Source of the DNA: JAJPHW01 sp963771505
Lineage (GTDB): Bacteria; Acidobacteriota; Terriglobia; Terriglobales; Acidobacteriaceae
NCBI GenBank assembly: GCA_963771505.1
Contig: CAVYTO010000002.1
Span: 620,001 to 684,000 of the forward strand
Direction: 5' to 3'
DNA: 64,000 nt
Shown: positions 53,777-62,884 of the stretch, piece by piece
Layout of the letters: every line of letters begins with the position of its first letter
Numbering within the stretch: position 1 is the stretch's first letter
Position numbers and translations under genes: made by a program
The notes under the pieces: model-generated
Database searches by the model: none
What the model was told of the DNA's origin: nothing
What the model saw: the letters and a program-made list of their open reading frames with translations, nothing else

Positions 53777-56700
53777 ATGATGTTCGGACAGTTCTTCCGC
53801 TCCCAATCCAGCGTTATCAGCCGCGCGATTTCAGGCACGTTTGCCATCATGCTGATGGCGTGTCTTGTGCCAGCCAGCCTTAACGCCCAAAACACGATTT
53901 CGACGGTGGCGGGCGGAGGCGTCGTCAGCGGGCTTGCATCCGGCGGCCCTGGGCCCAACGGCGGGGGTCATGTCTACGGCAAGTCGACTAGCATGCTGGA
54001 ACGGCCGACGAGCGGCGTAAAGGCGCACGCAAAGGGCTTTATCGCGTCGGCGAACTACGCCGATCTGGCCGGTCCCAACTCTGTCATTCGGGACAGCCAA
54101 GGCAACACTTATGTTGCCGTACCGAATTCACAACAGGTGTTCAAGATCGACACTGCGAATAACGTAAGCCTGTTCGCAGGCTTGGGCTGGTCTACGGAAC
54201 AACCGACAAAACTGGACGGCGGCCCCGCGACTTTGGGCAGCTTGAATGAGCCAACCGGGCTGGCCATCGACAGCGCCGGCAATATTTACATCGCGGACAC
54301 GACGAATTACCTGATCCGCAAAGTCGACACCAAAGGCGTGATTCACACGATTGCCGGGAACACGCATCTCTGCGGCTCGCCGACCTCGCCCTGCGGCGAC
54401 CACAATCTGGCGGTTAGTGCCCAGCTTAGTTATCCAGACGCGGTAGCTGTTGACGCCGCCGGTAACGTCTACATTGCCGACACTGTCGACAACCGCCTGC
54501 GCGTCGTAAATACAGGAACGGTCGCCATTAGGATTGCGGGCGTGGTCATCAACCCGAACGACATCAACACAGTCGCGGGAAATGGCACGCCTTGCGCCAA
54601 CCCCACCTCTGCTTGCGGAGATGGTGGTCAAGCCACTGCCGCAAACTTAAATAGCCCGCAAGGCGTCGCGGTGGACAGCAAGGGCAACATTTTCATTGCG
54701 GACTCCAGCGACCACCGGATTCGCGTCGTTACTACGTCGGGAGTCATTAGCACCTATGCCGGAAACGGCGTTCCCTGCAACAATCCGGGACTCGGTTGTG
54801 GCGACGGCGGAGCGGCCACTGCCGCTAACATCTCAACACCTTGGCAGATCTCGGTTGACGCAGCCGGCGATCTCTATGTTTCCGATCCTCCGGAAAACCG
54901 CATTCGCCTGATTGCAGCTTCCACGAAGAAAATCTCCAGTGTGGCCGGCAACGGCGCCATGGGTTACAACGGCAACAACCAACTCGCCACCAGCGCCGAG
55001 TTAAATGGACCACGCGGTGTGTGGGTTGATTCTTCTGGCAACATCGTCATTGGCGACACCGGCAACCAGCAGGTTCGGCAGGTAACGGCGTCAAACGGAT
55101 TTATCACTCTCTGGGCGGGCAGCGGCCTTGGCGGAGATAACGGTCCTGCGACTTCAGCGATTCTCGCCGAAGACAAAGACGTGGCCCTGGATTCAGCCGG
55201 AAACCTTTACATCGCGGACACAGCCAACAATCGCATTCGCAAAGTCACGCCGGGTAATCCTCCGGGCAACATCACCACAGTAGCTGGAACGGGCATTGCC
55301 GGGAACTTCGGCAACAACGGCTCAGCCGTAAACGCCAGCCTGAGCGGACCTTACGGCCTCGCGGTCGACAGTTCCTCAAACATTTACATCGCTGACACAT
55401 TCAACCTGGTGGTTCGCCTTGTGAATGCGTCAACCGGAATCATCACCACAGTCGCTGGAAACGGCCAGTCGTGCAATCCAACGACAAGCTGCGGAGACGG
55501 CGGTCCGGCCACTTCCGCGAGCCTTGCTTTCCCGACCAACGTCGCGGTCGACAATGCCGGCAACTTCTACATAGCTGACGCGGGTGCCAACAAGATCCGC
55601 GTAGTAAATTCGTCCGGCATCATTTCCACTCTCGCGGGAGATGGCTCCGTTTGCGACAAACCGCTGATCAATAACTGCGGCGACAACGGACCGGCCGCTT
55701 CCGCTCAATTGAACGCCCCAATGGGAGTTGCTGTCGATTCGAACGGCAACGTCTATATCGCCGACACCATGGATAACCGAGTACGGAAAGTTGATCCCAG
55801 CGGAACCATCACCGGTTACGCCTTCAATGGAAAGAATGCATTTGGCCCGAATCGCGTGGCCGCAACCTCATCGAGCTACAACACTCCGCAATACCTGGCT
55901 GTCGATCCGCACGGCAACCTGTATGTCAGCGGAAGCGATTTCTACTATGTGATTCAGCGAATCGACGGGTACAACGGAACCGTGATCAGCGTGGCGGGTT
56001 TGCAGGGCGATCCGAAATTCTACGGCTTCGCAGGAGACGGCGGCGCGGCGCTCTCAGCTAACTTAAACAACTTCGGCGTCGCGATCGACGGTAGTGGTCA
56101 CCTGTTCGTCGCGGACGGCGGCAACAATCGCGTTCGCTACATCCCGCTGGTGCCGACGGCCAATACAACCGCGATCTCTCTCACCTTCCCGACCGAGCCG
56201 ATCGGAACCACCAGCGCACCCATGACTCTTGGCCTGGTAGACCAGGGCAGCGACGACATGTACATCACCGCACCGCCGACACTGACAGGCGACTTCCAAA
56301 TTGCTCAAGTTACGGGTAATACTTGCTCGCAAAACGTTATCGCCCCATTTGACCGCTGCAACTACGCGATCACATTCACTCCTACGGGTTACGGTCTGCG
56401 TTCTGGCTCGATCGTATTCAACGACAATGCTTACGGCCGCCCACAACAGAAGGTTTTCCTGACTGGCAACGGCCCCAGCTTCACGATGTCGGCGAATCCG
56501 GCATCGCTCACGATTCCGCGGAACAACCAATCCACGTCAGTGATTACTCTGACTCCAACCGCCGGCTTCAACCAATTAGTGACTCTGGGTTGCACCGCGG
56601 CTCCGATGCACGTGGTCTGTAGCTTCTCACCGAGCCAGATTACGCTGAACGGAACCTCGTCATCCACGTCGACTCTCACCGTCAAAGTGGGTCCGAGCGC

Positions 56701-56782
56701 CCCGGTTGGCACTTCAACCGTCAACGTAAACGGAATCGGAGTTGCGAAAGCTACCACTCCGCTGTCGCTGACGATTCAGTAG
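53777..56782 (+). CDS. Secreted NHL-repeat protein with choice-of-anchor-D and Ig-like C-terminus
   Basis: 1001 residues with a signal (GTFAIMLMACLVPASLNAQ). About ten NHL-type repeats of 55-65 residues fill residues 90-780, each built on P-x-GVAVDSAGNxYIADTxNxRIRKV with a GNG...C...C-GDGG loop between them, so a beta-propeller or two is expected. Then comes an anchor-D type Ig domain (PTEPIGTTSAPMTLGL) and a last beta domain (SLTIPRNNQSTSVITLTP). NHL propellers bind ligands or proteins; the target is unknown. AAGGA precedes ATG 53777. A strong terminator follows. Confidence 0.88.
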   Translation: MMFGQFFRSQSSVISRAISGTFAIMLMACLVPASLNAQNTISTVAGGGVVSGLASGGPGPNGGGHVYGKSTSMLERPTSGVKAHAKGFIASANYADLAGPNSVIRDSQGNTYVAVPNSQQVFKIDTANNVSLFAGLGWSTEQPTKLDGGPATLGSLNEPTGLAIDSAGNIYIADTTNYLIRKVDTKGVIHTIAGNTHLCGSPTSPCGDHNLAVSAQLSYPDAVAVDAAGNVYIADTVDNRLRVVNTGTVAIRIAGVVINPNDINTVAGNGTPCANPTSACGDGGQATAANLNSPQGVAVDSKGNIFIADSSDHRIRVVTTSGVISTYAGNGVPCNNPGLGCGDGGAATAANISTPWQISVDAAGDLYVSDPPENRIRLIAASTKKISSVAGNGAMGYNGNNQLATSAELNGPRGVWVDSSGNIVIGDTGNQQVRQVTASNGFITLWAGSGLGGDNGPATSAILAEDKDVALDSAGNLYIADTANNRIRKVTPGNPPGNITTVAGTGIAGNFGNNGSAVNASLSGPYGLAVDSSSNIYIADTFNLVVRLVNASTGIITTVAGNGQSCNPTTSCGDGGPATSASLAFPTNVAVDNAGNFYIADAGANKIRVVNSSGIISTLAGDGSVCDKPLINNCGDNGPAASAQLNAPMGVAVDSNGNVYIADTMDNRVRKVDPSGTITGYAFNGKNAFGPNRVAATSSSYNTPQYLAVDPHGNLYVSGSDFYYVIQRIDGYNGTVISVAGLQGDPKFYGFAGDGGAALSANLNNFGVAIDGSGHLFVADGGNNRVRYIPLVPTANTTAISLTFPTEPIGTTSAPMTLGLVDQGSDDMYITAPPTLTGDFQIAQVTGNTCSQNVIAPFDRCNYAITFTPTGYGLRSGSIVFNDNAYGRPQQKVFLTGNGPSFTMSANPASLTIPRNNQSTSVITLTPTAGFNQLVTLGCTAAPMHVVCSFSPSQITLNGTSSSTSTLTVKVGPSAPVGTSTVNVNGIGVAKATTPLSLTIQ

Positions 56783-56798
56783 ATTCGCGAAAAAGAAA

Positions 56799-56829
56799 GG
56801 GCAGCGTCCGCTGGGACGCTGCCCTTTTT
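56799..56829. terminator. Intrinsic terminator between NHL gene and LuxR-type gene
   Basis: GGGCAGCGTCC 56799-56809 pairs with GGACGCTGCCC 56814-56824 (11 bp, GCTG loop), then TTTTT. It ends the plus-strand NHL gene. A-residues on the other side may also let it serve the minus-strand regulator. Confidence 0.93.
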
Positions 56830-56847
56830 CATTGGACTCAAGCTTAA

Positions 56848-57543
56848 CTATTCAGGCTTCTGCTGATCGCGTTGGCTGAATGCATAGAGAACCATCTCCA
56901 CTCGCGTCGACACACCCAACTTGTCGAAGATTCGAAAAATATAATTCTTCACGGTGTGTTCGCTGAGGTTCAAGCGTGCCGCGATTTCCCGATTTGAAAG
57001 CCCTTCGGTGATGCACCGCACAATATCCTGCTGCCTTTTGGAGAGCAGCACGGCTCCCTGTGCGTCGGTGATCCGCGGAGGCGCAGAGTCGGCAAACGCG
57101 TCCAACAAATACAGCAATTCGTTGTTATTCGCCCACACCTGACCGCCGTACACTGCCACGATACATTTGCGTAGGTTTTCCACCGATTCGGTGCGGCAAA
57201 AAACGCCGCGGGCGCCCGCTCCGAACGCACCCAGAATGGCTTCGCGTTTCGAACTTTCGAGCAACAAGACGGGTTTGCAATCCGGAAGCAGAAGTCGGAT
57301 CTGGCGGCACACGTCCAAGCCTTTGGTGGGTTGCTCATCCAACTTCAGACTGATTATGGAAATGTCAGGCTTGGTTTCGAGCACGGTTTCGAGCGTTTCG
57401 TCAGCGCTGGCGCAGGAACCCACAATCTCGAATTGAGAATGACGCCTGAGAGCATCGGCCAGAAGTTGGCTTCCCATGCGGGTGCCGTCAGTGATCAGGA
57501 CCCGAATGGTAGGGGCTCGTGTTGGCGCTGGCGTGGGCGTCAT
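56848..57543 (-). CDS. LuxR-family regulator with degenerate receiver domain
   Basis: 231 residues. The N-terminal receiver fold is present, but its phosphorylation residues are lost: only Asp19 of the acidic pair remains (LITDG), Ser65 stands at the phosphoacceptor place (PDISIISLKL), and the conserved Lys is replaced in GVFCRTE. The C-terminal LuxR helix-turn-helix is intact (LSKRQQDIVRCITEGLSNREIAARLNLSEHTVKNYIFRIFDKLGV). It probably binds DNA without phosphorylation, or senses a ligand. It is divergent from the polysaccharide genes, so regulation of that operon is inferred. ATG or GTG start near 57543. Confidence 0.87.
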   Translation of the reverse strand: MTPTPAPTRAPTIRVLITDGTRMGSQLLADALRRHSQFEIVGSCASADETLETVLETKPDISIISLKLDEQPTKGLDVCRQIRLLLPDCKPVLLLESSKREAILGAFGAGARGVFCRTESVENLRKCIVAVYGGQVWANNNELLYLLDAFADSAPPRITDAQGAVLLSKRQQDIVRCITEGLSNREIAARLNLSEHTVKNYIFRIFDKLGVSTRVEMVLYAFSQRDQQKPE

Positions 57544-58228
57544 AACTTCGTCCGGGACGATAAGTTGCCTAGAGAGGGATGGTGTCCCATGACCGCAATG
57601 TAGTCAAGCAAACTCCGGAGTAGAAGGGTACGTTCGTTCACCCTTCGACCCTAGAACCACACAAAACACCAAACGGAGTAACTATTACCTCGCGGCTTAT
57701 TATATACTCCATACTGCGATAGGGTCCTATGGGAGGGAGTAGGTTGACTCCCCTGCTCTTGGGCCAAACAGTCCCTTAGCACCTAAACCTTTCGCCTCTT
57801 CGCCGAGTGCCCGGGTTCTTATATGTTTAATCAACGATTTTTGATGAAAGCCCGGGTCGCAGTAGGACAAGCAAGCCCTCCTCACAGATAGCCCCCGCAG
57901 TGACACGGTTTGTTTCAGTTGTTGAGAATTCAATTCGGTTTGCGGTGACTACGCTACATGGATTTTTCAATGTCATTTGACGGCAATTCAATGACGTGGG
58001 CCGCAATTGTTAAAGCTTTAGGTGTTAACGCGATTGCGCACCCAGATTTTGCCCCATCGCAACAGCGGACGAAGAACTCGAGCACGGTGAAGCCCCGTTC
58101 TGCGGCGTGAGTCGGAAGTGTTTGTGCACGAAGGATTTGTTAGCGAAGGGAAAAAACTGACGGGGCGAAGCTGTGTCCCGGTTCAGAAATCGAGCAGAAA
58201 GTTTTTAGTTTCACGGAGAATGGAAATC
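57544..58228. other. 685-bp divergent intergenic region with several dyads
   Basis: It separates the regulator from the polysaccharide operon. Dyads: ATAGG-GT-CCTAT near 57719; GGGAGT 57735-57740 / ACTCCC 57747-57752; CCCGGG 57810-57815 and 57851-57856 enclosing ATCAA 57830-57834 / TTGAT 57841-57845; GTCATT 57972-57977 / AATGAC 57990-57995. A minus-strand TATAAT lies at 57704-57699. A 68-codon minus frame here looks random. I do not see a known riboswitch. Confidence 0.5.
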
Positions 58229-58951
58229 ATGAAAAGAATTTTGTTAGGGATTGCCGCCATATTTACTCTGATCGTAGGAGTTGCTGCCCAGGATGCGGCA
58301 CCAACGCCCGCAGCTTCCACTGCAACGGTGACCCCGGCTTCCACCGTGACTGGCTCCCCGGCCCCGGGTTTTTCCGAGCGGCATTCCCGCTATCAGATGC
58401 AGCCCAGCGACACGTTCGATATATCGTTCGAATACACGCCGGAACTTAACCAAACGGTCACCATCCAGCCCGACGGTTTCATCACTCTGCGCAGCGTGGG
58501 CGACGTAAATGTACGCGACCTGACCGTTCCTCAAGCGACCGAAAAAATCACCCAGGCTTACAGCAAAATTTTGACGAAACCGAATGTCACGATCCTGCTC
58601 AAGGATTTCCAGAAACCCTACTTCATCGCCGACGGACAAGTTCGGAGCCCAGGCAAGTATGAACTCCGTGGTGACACCACCCTCGTGCAAGCATTAGCCA
58701 TGGCGGGCGGGTTCCAGAGCGTATACGCCAAGCATTCGCAGGTGATTCTCTTTCGTCGAGTCGATAACAACTGGGCCCAGGCGCGGGTAATAGATGTAAA
58801 ACACATGCAAGCGACACATGATCTTTCAGAGGACGTGATGTTGAGGCCCGGAGATTTGCTCTTCGTGCCCAAAAACGCAATGTCAAAAGTTCAGCAGTGG
58901 ATGCCCATTTACAGCGTCAACGCCATGGGCGCGCAAACCAAAGCATTCTAA
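58229..58951 (+). CDS. Polysaccharide export protein (Wza-type, periplasmic)
   Basis: 240 residues with a Sec signal (ILLGIAAIFTLIVGVAAQ). After an Ala/Thr/Pro-rich linker, Poly_export domain text follows (YQMQPSDTFDISFEYTPELNQTVTIQPDGFITLRSVGDVNVRDLT), then a SLBB-like domain (FIADGQVRSPGKYELRGDTTLVQALAMAGGF). It is short for Wza and lacks the lipoprotein Cys and C-terminal amphipathic helix, so it may be a periplasmic or short outer-membrane piece. ATG 58229 with GGAG nine bases upstream is chosen over the long frame from 58118. First gene of the operon. Confidence 0.87.
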   Translation: MKRILLGIAAIFTLIVGVAAQDAAPTPAASTATVTPASTVTGSPAPGFSERHSRYQMQPSDTFDISFEYTPELNQTVTIQPDGFITLRSVGDVNVRDLTVPQATEKITQAYSKILTKPNVTILLKDFQKPYFIADGQVRSPGKYELRGDTTLVQALAMAGGFQSVYAKHSQVILFRRVDNNWAQARVIDVKHMQATHDLSEDVMLRPGDLLFVPKNAMSKVQQWMPIYSVNAMGAQTKAF

Positions 58952-58973
58952 GCGAAATCGAGGAGAGTTCCAC

Positions 58974-60527
58974 ATGGAAGGTCAAGAGTTAGTCGTATAT
59001 CCCGGACGGCAGGCACTGTCCCTCACGGCGCGAGACATCGCAGCCATGGGTTTCCGTCACCGAACCGCGGTGATTGTCTGCTTCATCGCCGTACTGCTGG
59101 GCACCGCGGCGACGATCCTGATCCTGCCGCGCTATGAAGCTCATACCGAAATTCTGGTTCGCCGGCAGCGCGTGGATCCAGTCGTCACCGCAGAACAGGG
59201 CAATCCGGTCATATCGAACACCACCGTCACCGAAGAAGAACTGAACTCTGAGGTCGAGCTCATCAAGAGCGACGACGTCATGCGTCAGGTCGTCACAATG
59301 GTTGGCCTTGATAAGCAGGAAGCCAAACACCTCCTGTTCTTCGATCGAAAGCCGGACGAAGCTATCGCCAAGGCACTCGGCAAGCTCAAAAGCGCCGTGC
59401 ACGTCGAAGCTTTGCCCAAGACGGACGTAATCAAAGTCACTTACAGCTCGACAGATCCTAAAACAGCCGCGCAGGTACTGACGGCGCTAGACGCCGCCTA
59501 TTTAGAGAAGCACAAAGAAGTTCACCATCCGGCCGGGCAATACGCGTTCTTCGACCAAGAGGCCGAGAAAGCAAAAGCCGACCTGGCTGCCGCCGAAGAC
59601 AAGCTGAAAGCGTACCCGCGCCTGACCGGAACTCCGAATGCAGCATTGGCTCGTGATATTGCTTTGCAAAAAGTCAACGATTTTAACTTCACTCTGGGCC
59701 AGACCCGCACCGAAATTGCGGAGACCCAGAAACGAATCACGGCGCTAGAAGGGCTCTCTCAAAACACCAATGAGCGCATGACCACGCAGGTGCGCAAGAG
59801 CGAGGACGCGGGCACCCTGCAACAGATGCGCACGACCCTCCTGAATTTGCAGCTTAAGCAGAGCGAGATGGCCACGAAATATCAGGCTGACTACCCGCCG
59901 CTGGTTGAGGTCAACAACGAAATTGCGAAGACCCAGGCTTCCATCGACGCTAACAAACCGTTGAACGACGTCACCACCGACCAGAATCCTTCGTACACAT
60001 GGATCAGTGACGAACTGGTGAAAGATAAGGCGCAGTTGGAAGGTGCGCGAGCCAAAGCAACTTCGCTCGAATCCGTCATCGGTCAGAACATGGAAGCTGT
60101 GCGACGGCTGGAAGTAACCGGTATTGAGCAACAGGATCTTGCACGCGTTGCCAAAACAGCAGAGGAGAATTACTTGCTGTACGAACGCAAACGTGAAGAA
60201 GCACGGATCACCGACGCTCTCGACACCACGCAACTGGTCAACGTGGCCGTGCAGGAAAAACCAGCCGTTCCGCTCTACCCTGCACAGTCTGCCCTGCTGT
60301 TCGTAGCTCTTGGCACTTTGCTGGCTTTGACCGCGAGCGCGGGATTGGTCTTCATCATGGAGCGCATGGATGCATCGTTCCGTACTCCAAACGAGGTTGA
60401 ATCCATCCTCAACCTGCCGGTGCTGGCAGCCGTGCCGGATTCAGGAAACGGTCACTACGCCCTGCATGGCAACGGAGCGTCCTCGCGCCACCTTCCGGTG
60501 GACGTGCTACGCGAAACCCGCAACTAG
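58974..60527 (+). CDS. Polysaccharide chain-length determinant (Wzz/GumC type)
   Basis: 517 residues. Helix 1 is at about 32-52 (AVIVCFIAVLLGTAATILIL). A Wzz domain follows, then long coiled coils (FDQEAEKAKADLAAAEDKLKAYPR; EIAETQKRITALE), and helix 2 near the end (SALLFVALGTLLALTASAGLVFI) followed by a short cytoplasmic tail. It has no fused kinase, so it is the two-component type that pairs with a separate CpsD/Wzd kinase. GAGGAG precedes ATG 58974, 22 bases after the export gene. Confidence 0.9.
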   Translation: MEGQELVVYPGRQALSLTARDIAAMGFRHRTAVIVCFIAVLLGTAATILILPRYEAHTEILVRRQRVDPVVTAEQGNPVISNTTVTEEELNSEVELIKSDDVMRQVVTMVGLDKQEAKHLLFFDRKPDEAIAKALGKLKSAVHVEALPKTDVIKVTYSSTDPKTAAQVLTALDAAYLEKHKEVHHPAGQYAFFDQEAEKAKADLAAAEDKLKAYPRLTGTPNAALARDIALQKVNDFNFTLGQTRTEIAETQKRITALEGLSQNTNERMTTQVRKSEDAGTLQQMRTTLLNLQLKQSEMATKYQADYPPLVEVNNEIAKTQASIDANKPLNDVTTDQNPSYTWISDELVKDKAQLEGARAKATSLESVIGQNMEAVRRLEVTGIEQQDLARVAKTAEENYLLYERKREEARITDALDTTQLVNVAVQEKPAVPLYPAQSALLFVALGTLLALTASAGLVFIMERMDASFRTPNEVESILNLPVLAAVPDSGNGHYALHGNGASSRHLPVDVLRETRN

Positions 60528-60584
60528 TTTGGTGGCAGGAAACAGACAAGTTACTTCTCCCCCTAGAAAAGGAAATCAAAGGCT

Positions 60585-61358
60585 ATGAGCAGAAATTTTG
60601 AGCTGCTGCAAAAGGCGGCCGAAGCACGCGAGCGGGACACAGTAGTCACGGCACCAAACCCAGTGCCTCCGATCACACAAGAGTGGGTTCCTCCCGCCAG
60701 CATTTCCGGCGAGTCCGCGCCGCTCCCCCAGTCACTTGAGGGAACTTCGAGGGAAGAAATGAATAAACTTGTCCAACGTCTTTTTTCGCCCGACGGAGCC
60801 AGGGTAGTTGTGTTCTCCAGCGTCGAACGCGGTGCAGGGTGCACCTGGCTCACCGCCCAAGTTGCGCAGACTCTGGCTTCGCAGGGTCGAAGCTCGGTCT
60901 GCGTGGTCGACGCGAACTTCCGCTCACCGGCCTTGCACGAAGCCTTCGCCAGCAACAATCAGCCGGGTTTGGCTGATGCGGCGCTCGATGGTGGACGGGT
61001 GCAGGAATATCTGCGAAACACGACCTTGCCGAACCTCTGGTTATTGACGAACGGTACTCCGGAGCGTGCCAGCCAGGCGATCGTGGCGACTCAAGCCCTG
61101 CTCGAATGCATTCACCAGTTGAGGACGCAGTTCGAATACGTGATTCTAGACGCCGCTCCCATGAACTTGTTCAACGACGCCGTGACTTTGGCCTCCGCCG
61201 GCGATGGCATCGCGCTGGTGCTCAAAGCCAATTCATCGCGCCGCGAAATCGCGCAGAAAATGTTGCAGGAAGCGAAATCCGCCAACGTGCGGGTGCTTGG
61301 CGCGGTTCTCAACCAACGGCAGTTTCCTGTGCCGGAATCGGTCTACCGCAGACTCTAA
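60585..61358 (+). CDS. CpsD/CapB-like ATPase with degenerate P-loop
   Basis: 257 residues of the bacterial tyrosine kinase/MinD fold. The Walker A place reads ERGAGCTW: Gly83-Ala-Gly-Cys86-Thr87, where the usual GEGKST lysine is Cys. Walker A' VCVVDANFRSPAL and Walker B YVILDAAP are present. The usual C-terminal Tyr cluster is absent (it ends SVYRRL). It therefore probably cannot phosphorylate by the normal route and may act as a binding partner of the Wzz-type protein just upstream (57 bases). AAAGG precedes ATG 60585. Confidence 0.85.
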   Translation: MSRNFELLQKAAEARERDTVVTAPNPVPPITQEWVPPASISGESAPLPQSLEGTSREEMNKLVQRLFSPDGARVVVFSSVERGAGCTWLTAQVAQTLASQGRSSVCVVDANFRSPALHEAFASNNQPGLADAALDGGRVQEYLRNTTLPNLWLLTNGTPERASQAIVATQALLECIHQLRTQFEYVILDAAPMNLFNDAVTLASAGDGIALVLKANSSRREIAQKMLQEAKSANVRVLGAVLNQRQFPVPESVYRRL

Positions 61359-61402
61359 CTCAGTTTCTCAGCATTGATTATGTGCTAGCCGAGACTAAAT
61401 AA

Positions 61403-62848
61403 ATGGTCCCAGTCCGCCGACAATTTCTGCTCAACGCGCTCAAGTTTTTCGACTTGATTGTGATGATTGCCTGCTTCTTGCTTTCAGCCTATGTGGTGCT
61501 GCGCAACAGCCACTTGGGTATGTCGCTCGAAGAAGTGCTGTCCATGCGAGTCAAGCTGGGCAACTTTATGTTGTTCGGCGCGCTTCTGTTGGTCTGGCAT
61601 GGGATTTTTGGCGCCTATGGACTCTACGGATCACGACGCATGTCCCGGCGTCGCGCCGACGCTTCTGATTTGGCGAAAGCGACAACGACAGGAACGATCT
61701 TCATCCTGGTCGCGTCGGTCGTGTTCAAGATAACGTTTGCGTCTCCGCTGTTTCTGGCGACCTTCTGGTTCTCCACTACCCTGATCACCATCGCTAGCCG
61801 CCTGATCCTACGAGCCATTCTCGGCAACGTACGGTTGCACGGCCGCAACCTTCGCCACATGCTGATCGTTGGCACCAACCCACGTGCCATCGATTTTGCC
61901 AGCCGGATCGCTAACAAGCCTTCATTGGGTTATCACATTCTCGGTTTCGTCGATCGCGACTGGCATGGCTTGCAGGATTTCGAGTCGAGTGGCTTCTCGC
62001 TCGTCAGCGATCTCGACAACCTTACCGACTATCTGCGGAAGCATGCCGTCGACGAAGTCATCGTCACCTTGCCGCTCGGTTCCCTGCACGCGCACGGTTC
62101 GGAAATCCGAACCATCTGCGAGGAACAAGGAATCACCATTCGCGTCCTCAACGACTATTTCGACATGAACGGACGCCGCGCCAAAGCTGAAGAGCTCGAA
62201 GGAGCATCGTTGATGACGCACTATGCCGGCATGGGCCCGGAAGGCTGGCCGATCATCATGAAGCGTGTTTTCGACGTGGCAATTTCCTTCATCATCCTCT
62301 TCGCGCTCGCGCCGGCTCTCGTGATCGTCACGATCCTCATCAAGATCACGTCGCCAGGGGACGTATTCTTCATCCAGAACCGGATGGGCCTCAACAAGCG
62401 GCGTTTCAAAATCTACAAGTTCCGCACGATGGTAGCGAACGCTGAGCAAAAGATGAGGGAGATTGAGCACCTGAACGAAGTATCTGGGCCAGTATTCAAA
62501 ATCAAGAACGATCCCCGCATCACCCCGCTGGGACGGTTTCTCCGCAAGACCAGCATCGATGAGTTGCCTCAACTGCTGAATGTGCTGAAAGGCGATATGA
62601 GCCTGGTCGGCCCACGCCCGCTGCCGGTGCGCGACTATGAAGGCTTCGATAAAGACTGGCAGCGCCGGCGCTTCAGTGTTCGCCCCGGCATCACCTGCCT
62701 CTGGCAGATTGCCGGACGCAGTTCCATTCCATTCGAAAAATGGATGCAGCTTGACCTGCAATATATCGACAAGTGGTCCCTCCGCTTGGATTTTGAAATC
62801 CTGCTACGTACGATCCCAGCAGTCTTACGCGGCTCCGGAGCGGCTTAA
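61403..62848 (+). CDS. Exopolysaccharide polyprenyl glycosylphosphotransferase (WcaJ/WbaP type)
   Basis: 481 residues. Four to five N-terminal helices, a Rossmann-like CoA-binding part (HMLIVGTNPRAIDFASRIAN...LGFVDRD), then another helix (VFDVAISFIILFALAPALVIV) and the catalytic C-terminal domain (FKIYKFRTMVANAE; GRFLRKTSIDELPQLLNVLKGDMSLVGPRPLP; RFSVRPGITCLWQIAGRSS). It moves a sugar-1-phosphate from a nucleotide sugar to undecaprenyl phosphate, the first membrane step of repeat-unit assembly. The sugar is not predictable. It is 44 bases after the CpsD-like gene. Confidence 0.93.
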   Translation: MVPVRRQFLLNALKFFDLIVMIACFLLSAYVVLRNSHLGMSLEEVLSMRVKLGNFMLFGALLLVWHGIFGAYGLYGSRRMSRRRADASDLAKATTTGTIFILVASVVFKITFASPLFLATFWFSTTLITIASRLILRAILGNVRLHGRNLRHMLIVGTNPRAIDFASRIANKPSLGYHILGFVDRDWHGLQDFESSGFSLVSDLDNLTDYLRKHAVDEVIVTLPLGSLHAHGSEIRTICEEQGITIRVLNDYFDMNGRRAKAEELEGASLMTHYAGMGPEGWPIIMKRVFDVAISFIILFALAPALVIVTILIKITSPGDVFFIQNRMGLNKRRFKIYKFRTMVANAEQKMREIEHLNEVSGPVFKIKNDPRITPLGRFLRKTSIDELPQLLNVLKGDMSLVGPRPLPVRDYEGFDKDWQRRRFSVRPGITCLWQIAGRSSIPFEKWMQLDLQYIDKWSLRLDFEILLRTIPAVLRGSGAA

Positions 62849-62884
62849 ACCGCTCTTAGCCGTTGCCTCTCCGCATTTTTCGAC

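Noticed and set aside
57727..57933. 68-codon minus-strand reading frame
   Set aside because: No Shine-Dalgarno, random-looking composition, and it lies in a dyad-rich control region.
57604..58228. Cyclic di-GMP (GEMM) riboswitch before the polysaccharide operon
   Set aside because: The GGGCCAAACAG text near 57764 is only loosely similar; the GGACGCAAAGCC core is missing on both strands.
61922..62761. 279-codon minus-strand frame inside the glycosylphosphotransferase gene
   Set aside because: Antisense shadow; the composition (many His, Asp, Glu, Arg) is that of a reverse-strand reading.
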